Part shown: positions 1-6,110 of the stretch, piece by piece
Position numbering within the stretch: the stretch's first letter is position 1
How the letters are laid out: each line of letters begins with the position of its first letter
Source: an uncultured Clostridia bacterium
GTDB taxonomy: Bacteria > Bacillota > Clostridia > Oscillospirales > Acutalibacteraceae
Direction of reading: 5' to 3'
Assembly (NCBI GenBank): GCA_944382025.1
Contig: CALWMQ010000182.1
Span: 1 to 13,046 of the forward strand
DNA length: 13,046 bases
Made by a program: the position numbers and the translations under genes
Notes under the pieces: model-generated
Seen by the model: the letters and a program-made list of their open reading frames with translations, nothing else
What the model was told of the DNA's origin: nothing
The model's database searches: none

Positions 1-2
1 TA

Positions 3-185
3 TTTAAGACTCTCCGGGTAGAAAACGGCAATGATATTGTGACTAAGATACCGCCCGCACTCTGGGGATACCGCCATGTGGGTGCCAAGCTGCATATCGG
101 GCCGCCCCGCTTTTTTGGAGTGGCTTCGGGTAACCAGCACCGTCCCCAGCAATATTACGCCAATCTATTTACCGATCTGCCGTGA
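3..185 (+). CDS. Class 3 lipase family protein, C-terminal fragment
   Basis: This open frame enters from the left edge and ends at TGA 183-185, giving the last 60 residues of a protein. It contains NGNDIVTKIPP followed by GYRHVG, which matches the region of class 3 (fungal-type alpha/beta hydrolase) lipases around the catalytic Asp: a D-I-V followed by a basic residue and a Pro pair. The Asp of NDIV (residue 11 of the fragment) is the likely acid of the triad. His46, in a H-x4-Y-x3-L context near the end, is the likely catalytic His. The nucleophile elbow (GHSLGG type) would lie upstream of the window. A strong terminator follows 35 bases downstream, so this is the last gene of its transcript. 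Family assignment rests on motif recognition; substrate is unknown. Confidence 0.75.
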   Translation, partial: FKTLRVENGNDIVTKIPPALWGYRHVGAKLHIGPPRFFGVASGNQHRPQQYYANLFTDLP

Positions 186-219
186 TGGGATTCCCATGAA
201 AAAAAGCCTATAAAAGTAT

Positions 220-257
220 AAAAACGGCCGGGAATATTGGCATCCCGGCCGTTTTTA
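220..257 (+). terminator. Rho-independent terminator of the lipase transcript
   Basis: A perfect 14-bp inverted repeat pairs 220-233 with 243-256 around a 9-base loop. The GC core CGGCCGGGA is flanked by A5 on the left and T5 on the right. The T-run follows the stem on the plus strand, and the A-run means it could also act on the minus strand. It separates the lipase gene from nagA. Confidence 0.92.
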
Positions 258-274
258 TGGTAATATGAACTAGA

Positions 275-303
275 TTATACGGCATAAGTGTTTAACCTAT
301 ACT
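275..303 (+). promoter_or_regulatory. Possible nagA promoter
   Basis: A TATACT hexamer at 298-303 resembles a -10 box. At 17-base spacing the upstream hexamer is TTATAC (275-280), a poor -35 match. The 100 bases between the lipase terminator and nagA are AT-rich and must hold the promoter, but no consensus site stands out. I also see no clear NagR-type palindrome. Low confidence. Confidence 0.3.
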
Positions 304-357
304 TACCCGTGCGTGATGCCCTTCGCATGGAGATCAACAATACGGAAGGGGATTTTT

Positions 358-1491
358 ATGCAAATCAAAAATGGACGGGTCTTTCTGGCTGATGGAACCT
401 TTGCGGATACCACGATAGATATTGAAAATGGACGTGTCAGCGCCTTGGGCGCGCCTGGGACCGACGGCACCTTGGATGCCCAGGGAGGTTATGTGATCCC
501 GGGGCTTATTGATATCCATACTCATGGGGCGGTGGGGCATGATTTCAGCGATGGCGGTGTAGAAGATATCCAGGCTATGGCGCAATATCTCGCCAGCCAG
601 GGGATTACGTCTTTTTTGGGGACCACCATGTCCCTGGGGCTGGAGGAATTATGCCGCGTCGCCGCATCCGCCGCCGCGTATATGAAAAGTCCTTCGCCGG
701 GCACGGCGTCGCTGCGGGGAATCAATATGGAAGGGCCTTTTTTCTCCATAGCCAAAAAAGGCGCCCAGAGCGCGGAACATATCCTGCCGCCGGACCATGC
801 CTTTTACCGCCGGATTCAGGACGCTTCCGGGAACGCGGTACGCCTGGCTGACCTGGCCCCGGAGCTTCCAGGGGCAATGGAATTTATCTCCCAGGTTTCC
901 CGGGAATGCCGGGTAAGCATTGCCCACACCGAAGCGGATTATGATACGGCTGTCCGTGCCTTCGAAGCAGGCGCCTCCCACGTAACTCATCTGTTTAACG
1001 CCATGCCTCCCTTCACCCACCGGGCGCCCGGAGTGGTAGGGGCCGCTGCCGACCACGCCCAGTCAGTGGAACTTATCAGCGATGGGTTTCACATCCATCC
1101 GTCGGTTGTGCGGAGCGTGTTCCGGCTGTTTGGGGAAGACCGGGTATGCTTGATCAGCGATTCCATGCGTGCCTGCGGTATGCCTGACGGGACGTATACC
1201 CTTGGCGGCCAGACGGTACTGGTCCATAGAGGCAAGGCGACTCTGGAAAACGGCACCCTGGCAGGAAGTACGACCAACCTGATGGAGTGTCTGCGCCGGG
1301 CGGTATCCTTTGGCGTTCCGCTGACCGCCGCCGTGAAGGCTGCCACCATGAACCCTGCCCGTGCTGCCGGTATTCTGGATACGGTAGGGACTTTGGAACC
1401 GGGCAAACAGGCGGATCTGGTTATATTGGATTCAGAATTGCGCCTGCGCCAGGTCATGATCCAGGGGAAAACTATTTTACAGGCAGAATAG
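358..1491 (+). CDS. nagA: N-acetylglucosamine-6-phosphate deacetylase
   Basis: NagA removes the acetyl group from GlcNAc-6-P to give glucosamine-6-P, the first cytoplasmic step of amino-sugar breakdown. The protein is an amidohydrolase-fold enzyme. Visible metal and active-site elements, numbered from the chosen start: HTHG at 54-57, the NMEGP motif with Glu125, His190 in IAHTEAD, His211 in THLFNAMPP, the DGFHIHP segment at 242-248, and catalytic Asp268 in LISDSM. The length, 377 residues, is normal. The ATG at 358 is preferred because GGAAGGGG at 344-351 sits six bases upstream and the protein then begins MQIKNGRVF, the usual beta-sandwich start. A longer in-frame GTG at 313 has no such support. 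nagB follows after 27 bases, so the two form an operon. Confidence 0.96.
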   Translation: MQIKNGRVFLADGTFADTTIDIENGRVSALGAPGTDGTLDAQGGYVIPGLIDIHTHGAVGHDFSDGGVEDIQAMAQYLASQGITSFLGTTMSLGLEELCRVAASAAAYMKSPSPGTASLRGINMEGPFFSIAKKGAQSAEHILPPDHAFYRRIQDASGNAVRLADLAPELPGAMEFISQVSRECRVSIAHTEADYDTAVRAFEAGASHVTHLFNAMPPFTHRAPGVVGAAADHAQSVELISDGFHIHPSVVRSVFRLFGEDRVCLISDSMRACGMPDGTYTLGGQTVLVHRGKATLENGTLAGSTTNLMECLRRAVSFGVPLTAAVKAATMNPARAAGILDTVGTLEPGKQADLVILDSELRLRQVMIQGKTILQAE

Positions 1492-1518
1492 CTGATAATG
1501 GAAAGGATGTAACGCCCA

Positions 1519-2322
1519 ATGAAAATTCTGTATGCCAAGGATTACGAAAGCATGTCCCGAAAGGCGGCAAATATTATTTCCGCTCAGGTTATACTGAAGC
1601 CTAACTGTGTATTAGGATTGGCCACGGGTTCCAGTCCCATCGCCACCTACCGCCAGCTGATCCAGTGGTATGATAAGGGGGACATCGATTTTTCCGCCTG
1701 TTCCACAGTGAATCTGGATGAATACTGCGGCTTGCCGAAGGATAATGAGCAAAGCTATGCGTATTTCATGTATGAGAATTTTTTCCGGCACATCAATATC
1801 CGTATGGAGAATACCAATATTCCTGACGGTATGAATCCGGACGCGGACGCGGAATGCCGGCGGTACAATGGCGTGATCCGGGATCTGGGAGGCATTGACC
1901 TGCAGCTGCTGGGGATCGGACATAACGGCCATATTGGGTTCAACGAGCCGGGCGGCGCTTTTGAGAAGGAGACCCACTGTGTCAGCCTGACCCGGCAGAC
2001 CATCGAAGCGAATAAGCGGTTTTTTGACCGGATTGAGGATGTACCTACCAAAGCCTATACCATGGGAATCAAAAGTATTATGAATGCCAAAAAGATTCTG
2101 CTGGTGGCCAGCGGGGAGAGCAAATCGGATATTCTGTACCGGATGGCTACCGGACCTATTGAGCCGGGGGTTCCGGCCTCTATCCTCCAGCTGCATAACG
2201 ATGTGACGGTAGTGGCTGACGAACCGGCGCTGAAAGCCCTTTTGGCCAACGCTCCGGAGATGGTGTCCGGGCTGCCGGAAAGCCGGAAATCATTTTCCGA
2301 CATGGCGATGGCTATGAAATAG
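1519..2322 (+). CDS. nagB: Glucosamine-6-phosphate deaminase
   Basis: NagB converts glucosamine-6-P to fructose-6-P plus ammonia and so delivers the NagA product to glycolysis. Recognisable elements are the phosphate-binding LGLATGSSP (32-40), NLDEYCGL (65-72, with the general-base Asp67), and GHNGHIGFNEPG (134-145) carrying the ring-opening His138 and Glu143. The Asn two residues before that His is the usual Firmicutes version of the E. coli Asp. YTMGIKSIM (180-188) is also typical. The protein has 267 residues, the normal size for the short isomerase-type form without extra domains. The start is set by AAAGGATG upstream of ATG 1519. It lies 27 bases after nagA and is presumably cotranscribed with it. 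Confidence 0.96.
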   Translation: MKILYAKDYESMSRKAANIISAQVILKPNCVLGLATGSSPIATYRQLIQWYDKGDIDFSACSTVNLDEYCGLPKDNEQSYAYFMYENFFRHINIRMENTNIPDGMNPDADAECRRYNGVIRDLGGIDLQLLGIGHNGHIGFNEPGGAFEKETHCVSLTRQTIEANKRFFDRIEDVPTKAYTMGIKSIMNAKKILLVASGESKSDILYRMATGPIEPGVPASILQLHNDVTVVADEPALKALLANAPEMVSGLPESRKSFSDMAMAMK

Positions 2323-2351
2323 GGTGGCTGTTTTAAAAATAAGAAAAATGG

Positions 2352-2395
2352 AAGCGGCTTGGTCCGGGATAATACCCAGGACCAAGCCGCTTTGC
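2352..2395 (+). terminator. Stem-loop after nagB, probable terminator
   Basis: A perfect 14-bp inverted repeat pairs 2352-2365 with 2379-2392, with a further GGG/CCC pairing inside the loop. It lies 30 bases after the nagB stop. The T-tract on the plus strand is short (TTT, then mixed), so termination may be partial. A second hairpin with a better T-run lies at 2477-2523. Confidence 0.7.
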
Positions 2396-2476
2396 ATTGT
2401 ATACCTCTATATTGCTGTTGACATGGATAGGCAGAATAGGAGTTTAAGCAAGTTGACGTGGGAAGACTGAGTGGTG

Positions 2477-2523
2477 ACAACACTGTTTGGGGTGGGAACG
2501 TCTATCCCAAACTGTTGTTTTCC
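2477..2523 (+). terminator. Second plus-strand hairpin with T-run
   Basis: The left arm 2477-2491 pairs with the right arm 2506-2518, with a 2-base bulge at 2483-2484. The right arm ends in T-rich sequence (TGTTGTTTTCC) on the plus strand and there is no T-run on the other side, so the orientation is plus. It could be a back-up terminator for nagAB or the end of a small unannotated transcript. Confidence 0.5.
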
Positions 2524-2622
2524 TTAGTCATAGTTACTGTAGGACTGTACGCTTACCGCTATAGGGACATATCAAACATAAGGCCCAGTTGTCCTCCGGC
2601 CAGACAGATGCGGCAGCCTGTT

Positions 2623-2835
2623 TTAGATACTTTTCAGCTGTTCCAGAAGGCTATACAGCTTTTCCGGGGGCAGATATCCCTTGGCCCTGGTCAGGACCTG
2701 ATTCAGCGTCATGCCTGATGCCAGGCGAATCAGCGGCGAATTAGCCAGTTGGGGGAGTTCCGTTTGCAGCAATTCCCGTGCCTGGGGCACCCGGAGTATC
2801 TGCCTGATGGTGATATTTCCATTGTACAGATTCAT
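2623..2835 (-). CDS. Small orphan protein resembling a glycoside-hydrolase C-terminal helical domain
   Basis: This 70-residue soluble protein starts MNLYNGNITIRQIL. The ATG at 2835 is chosen because GGAGGTG on the minus strand lies six bases upstream; a longer in-frame start adds only seven residues, mostly glycine, and has no ribosome site. The sequence has no signal peptide, membrane segment or Cys motif. Its pattern is TIRQIL, then a short helix, LPQLANSPLIRLASGMTL, then a final helix with LPPEKL. This resembles a short all-alpha domain I recall at the C-terminus of some clostridial glycoside hydrolases, where a T-[IL]-x-[DE]-[IL]-L start, a P-x-L-x-x-S-P core and a G-M-[TS]-L turn recur. 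That link is from memory. The gene stands alone between the tRNA terminator and the nag hairpins. Function is unknown. Confidence 0.65.
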   Translation of the reverse strand: MNLYNGNITIRQILRVPQARELLQTELPQLANSPLIRLASGMTLNQVLTRAKGYLPPEKLYSLLEQLKSI

Positions 2836-2926
2836 ACATACACCTCCACCACCCAATATATGCTGTTATGGGAGGTGCTGACTGTCCTTTTTAGAGGCGA
2901 GGCCGAAGCGGCGGCAGGGCAAAGCG

Positions 2927-2959
2927 AAACCCGCACGAACCTAGTGTTCATGCGGGTTT
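2927..2959 (-). terminator. Terminator of the tRNA operon
   Basis: A 14-bp inverted repeat pairs 2927-2940 with 2946-2959 around a 5-base loop. Its one imperfect pair is U-G when read on the minus strand but C-A on the plus strand, so it folds better as minus-strand RNA. It lies just after the CCA end of tRNA-Val. The T-run is only three bases. Confidence 0.75.
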
Positions 2960-2963
2960 ATGA

Positions 2964-3040
2964 TGGTGGGCGTAAACGGACTCGAACCGCTGACCTCTTG
3001 CGTGTGAAGCAAGCGCTCTAACCAGCTGAGCTATACGCCC
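2964..3040 (-). tRNA. tRNA-Val (CAC anticodon)
   Basis: Read on the minus strand the 77 bases start GGGCGTATAGCTCAG and end TTACGCCC-A-CCA. The acceptor stem is fully paired, the anticodon stem is CTTGC/GCAAG, and the loop TTCACAC gives anticodon CAC (codon GUG). The T-arm contains GGTTCGAGTCC. The CCA end is encoded. It is the last gene of a three-tRNA cluster. Confidence 0.95.
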
Positions 3041-3071
3041 AAATGCAGCCGCCGCTGTTGCAGCAGCCAAG

Positions 3072-3146
3072 TGGTGACCCGAACGGGAATCGAACCCGTG
3101 TTACCGCCGTGAAAGGGCGGTGTCTTAGCCTCTTGACCATCGGGCC
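3072..3146 (-). tRNA. tRNA-Glu (TTC anticodon)
   Basis: The minus-strand gene starts GGCCCGATGGTCAAG and ends TCGGGTC-A-CCA, with one G-U pair in the acceptor stem. The anticodon stem is CCGCC/GGCGG, and the loop CTTTCAC gives anticodon TTC. The CCA end is encoded. It is separated from tRNA-Val by 31 bases and from tRNA-Met by 3 bases. Confidence 0.95.
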
Positions 3147-3149
3147 AGA

Positions 3150-3226
3150 TGGTAGCGGTAGTCGGATTTGAACCAACGACACTGCGGGTATGAACCGCAT
3201 GCTCTAGCCAACTGAGCTATACCGCC
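3150..3226 (-). tRNA. tRNA-Met, elongator (CAT anticodon)
   Basis: The minus-strand gene starts GGCGGTATAGCTCAG and ends TACCGCT-A-CCA. The anticodon stem is TGCGG/CCGCA, and the loop TTCATAC gives CAT. The 1-72 pair is G-U rather than the C-A mismatch of initiator tRNA, and the end GCT-A-CCA matches elongator Met of Bacillus. A lysidine-modified tRNA-Ile with CAT is less likely. It is the first gene of the cluster. Confidence 0.92.
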
Positions 3227-3232
3227 ATATAC

Positions 3233-3273
3233 GCGTCCCAGCTTTGGAAAACCGGCGGCTCCTCAGGGGACGC
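3233..3273 (-). other. Leader stem-loop in front of the tRNA cluster
   Basis: A perfect 7-bp inverted repeat pairs GCGTCCC (3233-3239) with GGGACGC (3267-3273). It nearly fills the space between the predicted transcription start (about 3272) and the tRNA-Met 5' end. It may close off the leader for RNase processing. No T-run follows, so it is not a terminator. Confidence 0.4.
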
Positions 3274-3278
3274 AGATT

Positions 3279-3308
3279 ATTATATAGTATGTCCATTGCA
3301 TTTGTCAA
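3279..3308 (-). promoter_or_regulatory. Sigma-70 promoter of the tRNA cluster
   Basis: On the minus strand a perfect TTGACA (3303-3308) and a perfect TATAAT (3279-3284) are separated by 18 bases. The -10 region continues TATAATAAT. Expected start is about 3272, some 45 bases before tRNA-Met. It sits 16 bases after the rnfB stop, so read-through from the rnf operon may add to tRNA transcription. Confidence 0.88.
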
Positions 3309-3324
3309 GGCTATTTTACAAATT

Positions 3325-4110
3325 TTATCCGAAAATGGAAATACATTTTGATGGGCAGGCAGCGGCACATTCTCCGCAGCCTACACATTTTTCCGGATCA
3401 ATGGAAGCCAGGAAATGGTCCACATGGATCGCGTCATGCTGGCATACCTTGGTACATTTCATACATCCGATACACCCTACGGAACAGGCTTTCCGTACCA
3501 CAGCGCCTTTATCGTGGCTGGAGCAGCGAACAACACCTTTGGCATTCCCCGGAACCAAGGAAATAATACCCTTAGGGCACTGCTTAACGCAGAGGCCGCA
3601 GGCACGGCACTGGGAAGGATCTACCCTGGCTAAACCGTTTTCCACATGAATAGCGTCAAATTCGCATACCTTAACGCAGTCCCCGTAACCCAGGCATCCG
3701 AAACCGCATTTCCAGTCGCCGCCATAGAACTGTGAGGCAGCTTTACAGGAAGGTATCCCACTGTAATGGAGTTTGCGGGACGTAAATTCCTCACAGCCGC
3801 CGCAGTGTACCAGAGCGGTTTTCACTTCCACCGCACCGTCCACTCCCAGCAGCCGTCCGGTAGCCTCTGCGACCGCCGTACCGCCTGGGGAACATAGCCC
3901 TACCTTGGCGCCTTCATGGACCAGGCCTTGGGCATAGCCGTCACAGCCGGAATATCCGCAGGCACCACAGTTGGCCCCGGGGAGGACAGCCCGTACCGCC
4001 TCCACCTTCTCATCCCGGGGCACCGCCAACACCGCGGAAGCCACCGACAAAATCAGGCCCAGCAATAACCCGATGCCCGCCAAAATGACTATAGGGAGTA
4101 CAATTGACAT
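3325..4110 (-). CDS. rnfB: Rnf complex subunit RnfB, iron-sulfur electron-entry subunit
   Basis: RnfB accepts electrons from reduced ferredoxin on the cytoplasmic side. The 261 residues have one N-terminal membrane anchor (about 5-30), then the four-Cys FeS domain with Cys48, 51, 56 and 73 (NCGACGYSGC...C). A chain of ferredoxin-type clusters follows: Cys135/139/145/149, Cys168/171/174/178, Cys213/216/219/223 and Cys242/245/248/252. This many-cluster layout is the clostridial form, longer than proteobacterial RnfB. The ATG at 4110 is preferred to the upstream TTG codons because AGGAAAGGA lies ten bases before it. It is the last rnf gene, after an unusually long 137-base gap from rnfA. No terminator is seen after it. 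Confidence 0.95.
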   Translation of the reverse strand: MSIVLPIVILAGIGLLLGLILSVASAVLAVPRDEKVEAVRAVLPGANCGACGYSGCDGYAQGLVHEGAKVGLCSPGGTAVAEATGRLLGVDGAVEVKTALVHCGGCEEFTSRKLHYSGIPSCKAASQFYGGDWKCGFGCLGYGDCVKVCEFDAIHVENGLARVDPSQCRACGLCVKQCPKGIISLVPGNAKGVVRCSSHDKGAVVRKACSVGCIGCMKCTKVCQHDAIHVDHFLASIDPEKCVGCGECAAACPSKCISIFG

Positions 4111-4247
4111 GGACAACAAATCCTTTCCTCATCGGGGAACCCCCGGGAAATGGCATAAAACGTGGTATCAAACCCGGCAGAAACCCCGTTGGGGGCCTTC
4201 CCACCGTTTCAGGGGCCTGTCAGCCTCTTTTCTGCTGTTGGGTAGCC
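4111..4247 (-). other. 137-base rnfA-rnfB spacer
   Basis: All membrane-subunit junctions from rnfD to rnfA overlap, yet rnfB is set apart by 137 bases. The spacer carries short GC-rich inverted segments, such as GCCCCC with GGGG, but no terminator-like T-run, promoter or open frame that I can support. Confidence 0.4.
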
Positions 4248-4835
4248 TTACAGTCCGAACAGGCCCTGGAATCCCAGGAACGAAACCGATACCAGGGAAG
4301 CCGATATGAGGGTGATAGGCAGCCCCTTAAGGCCTGACGGGATATCGGCGGATTCCAAGCGTTCCCGCACTCCGGCGAACATGACCATTGCCAGCATAAA
4401 GCCCAAACCCGCCCCCAGGGCATTGACCAGGGACTGGACGAACCCGTAGCCACTGTCAATATTGAGGATGGTGACCCCCAGCACCGCGCAGTTGGTGGTA
4501 ATAAGGGGCAGATAGATGCCTAAGGATTTGTACAGGGGCGGGATAAACCGTTTGAGGGCGATTTCCACCAGCTGTACCAGGGCGGCGATAATCAGGATAA
4601 AAGCAATGGTCTGTAAATAGGCCAGGTCATTGGGGACCAGAAGATAGGTATAGATAGGCCAGGTAGCGGCGGAAGCCATCAGCATGACGAAGATCACCGC
4701 CAGGGACATGCCTACCGCGGACCGAAGCTCTGTGGAAACGCCAAGGAAGGGGCAGATACCCAAGAACTGGGACAGCACGAAGTTATTGACCAGCAGGCCG
4801 CCAATCAGGATGGCCAGAAGGCTTCCTTTATCCAT
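4248..4835 (-). CDS. rnfA: Rnf complex subunit RnfA, membrane protein
   Basis: RnfA and RnfE are paired integral membrane subunits with inverted topology that form the ion-pumping core. The 195 residues are six membrane helices. Cys28 in FLGICPFLGVS and Cys116 in ITTNCAVLG are the conserved intramembrane cysteines. In published Rnf/Nqr structures the corresponding residues of the two partners hold a [2Fe-2S] cluster in the membrane. Length and motifs are normal for the RsxA/RnfA family. Its ATG overlaps the end of rnfE by 8 bases, which points to translational coupling. Confidence 0.95.
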   Translation of the reverse strand: MDKGSLLAILIGGLLVNNFVLSQFLGICPFLGVSTELRSAVGMSLAVIFVMLMASAATWPIYTYLLVPNDLAYLQTIAFILIIAALVQLVEIALKRFIPPLYKSLGIYLPLITTNCAVLGVTILNIDSGYGFVQSLVNALGAGLGFMLAMVMFAGVRERLESADIPSGLKGLPITLISASLVSVSFLGFQGLFGL

Positions 4836-5565
4836 TCTCCTTTACCTCCTTGCTGTCCGGTTCGGTTACCGGGTTAGACTGCCCAGTCTCGCAGGCCCCT
4901 GCCGTATGGCAGGAAGAGGCCATGGGACAGGCCGCGCACACCTGAGTGCCCAGTTCTTTTTTTGCCGCGTCCTTGTCCAGCCTATGGGACAGCTTGTTGG
5001 CCAGATAGATCAGCATACCAAAGACAAAGAATCCTCCGGCGGGAAGGACGAAGATGGTGATAGGGGGCAACAGGCCGTTTTCCGGCCAGCCGAACAGGGT
5101 ACCGTTGCCCAGCAGCTCCCGGATACTGCCCATCACCACAAGGGAAGCGGTAAAGCCCGCACCCATGCCCAGGCCGTCCAGGGTGGAGAGCCCCACGCTG
5201 TTTTTGCTGGCGAAGGCTTCGGCCCGGCCAAGGATGATACAGTTGACCACGATCAGGGGCAGATAGATACCCAGCGCCTGGTCGATGGAGGGCAGGTAGG
5301 CTTTCACCAGCATCTGGACGATGGTGGTGAACCCGGCGATAATGACAATATAGGCAGGCAGACGGACTTTATCCGGGATCACCTTCCGTAGCAGGGAGAT
5401 GACGATATTGGAGCATACCAGCACAAAAGTAGCTGCCGCTCCCATACCCAGCCCGTTGACCGCCGCGGTAGTCACCGCCAAGGTGGGACAGGTGCCCAGT
5501 ACCAGGCGCAGGACCGGGTTTTCCCGGAGAATTCCTTTGGTAAATTCCTTTCCGTACCGGTTCAT
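4828..5565 (-). CDS. rnfE: Rnf complex subunit RnfE with Cys-rich C-terminal tail
   Basis: RnfE is the partner of RnfA in the membrane core. It begins with an RnfE-type amphipathic start (KGILRENPVLRLVLGTCP) and has six helices. Cys26 (LGTCPTLAVT) and Cys109 (VVNCIILGRAEAFAS) are the conserved pair for the shared iron-sulfur cluster. After the last helix (about 170-190) the protein continues with a hydrophilic tail of about 50 residues holding Cys210, 213, 219 and 225, spaced CX2CX5CX5C, then an acidic end. The tail is longer than in E. coli RsxE and is a possible extra metal site. The start ATG shares one base with the rnfG stop codon. Confidence 0.94.
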   Translation of the reverse strand: MNRYGKEFTKGILRENPVLRLVLGTCPTLAVTTAAVNGLGMGAAATFVLVCSNIVISLLRKVIPDKVRLPAYIVIIAGFTTIVQMLVKAYLPSIDQALGIYLPLIVVNCIILGRAEAFASKNSVGLSTLDGLGMGAGFTASLVVMGSIRELLGNGTLFGWPENGLLPPITIFVLPAGGFFVFGMLIYLANKLSHRLDKDAAKKELGTQVCAACPMASSCHTAGACETGQSNPVTEPDSKEVKENG

Positions 5566-6110
5566 CAGTTCCCACTCCCTTCCGTGACCTGTCGATACAG
5601 GGCAACCGCCTGGGATACGCCGTCAGCGATGCCTTTGGAGGTCTTGGTCGCCTGGGACACTCCGTCCACATTGCCCCCGATGGTAAAGGGCTGGGCTTCC
5701 TTGCCCTGGAAGGCGTCCAACAGACCGCCCTTGACTACCTTATCCACATAGCCGGCAGTCTCATTATCATCGGTAACCTGGACGCCGGTAATCACGCCAT
5801 CCACGCCGATGCCGGTCATAACGGTGAGTCCGGCGCTTTTGCCGGTGGTGGTGACGGTAAACACATATCCTGCCGGCTGTCCGTCCCGCAGGGCGGTATA
5901 ATATTCGGTACCATCCTCCAGGGTGTGTTTTTCAAAGGTATCGGCATCGATTACCTGCTGGCGGGCCTGGTTTTCGGCCTGGGCGGTACGCTGAGCGATG
6001 GTGTCAGCGGTCAAGGCATTGGTTCCCGCCAGGGCAGCGGTTACCCCTCCGGCGATCACCGCCAGCGCCAGGGTGGAAATCACAATTTCCCTTAGCTGTG
6101 TTTTATCCAC
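5565..6110 (-). CDS. rnfG: Rnf complex subunit RnfG, covalent-FMN subunit
   Basis: RnfG has one N-terminal membrane helix (about 9-29) and an extracytoplasmic FMN-binding domain. It carries FMN attached to a Thr by ApbE and takes part in electron transfer across the membrane. The usual flavinylation motif is D-x-x-[ST]-G-A-T. Here the segment at 149-155 is DGVSQAT, so Thr155 is the expected attachment site, but Gln replaces the Gly two residues before it. The preceding GVDGVITGVQVTDDNETAGY segment fits the domain. The length, 181 residues, is slightly short but normal for Clostridia. The ATG at 6110 overlaps rnfD by 8 bases. Confidence 0.93.
   Translation of the reverse strand: MDKTQLREIVISTLALAVIAGGVTAALAGTNALTADTIAQRTAQAENQARQQVIDADTFEKHTLEDGTEYYTALRDGQPAGYVFTVTTTGKSAGLTVMTGIGVDGVITGVQVTDDNETAGYVDKVVKGGLLDAFQGKEAQPFTIGGNVDGVSQATKTSKGIADGVSQAVALYRQVTEGSGN

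Larger units (their letters stand above)
2323..2622. other. Non-coding stretch between nagB and the orphan minus-strand gene
   Basis: This stretch holds the two stem-loops listed separately. The open frames here have no recognisable protein features or ribosome binding site, and I do not call them. A TTGACA hexamer at 2418-2423 has no good -10 box at the proper spacing. About 100 bases after the second hairpin (2524-2622) hold nothing I can name. Confidence 0.5.

Noticed and set aside
186..357. Riboswitch or NagR operator upstream of nagA
   Set aside because: Apart from the terminator of the preceding gene I see no conserved aptamer features and no clear TGGTATAGACCA-type palindrome.
1918..1960. 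Asn instead of Asp in the NagB active-site loop as an anomaly
   Set aside because: The G-x-N-G-H-I-G-F-N-E-P form is normal for Firmicutes NagB, so it is not unusual.
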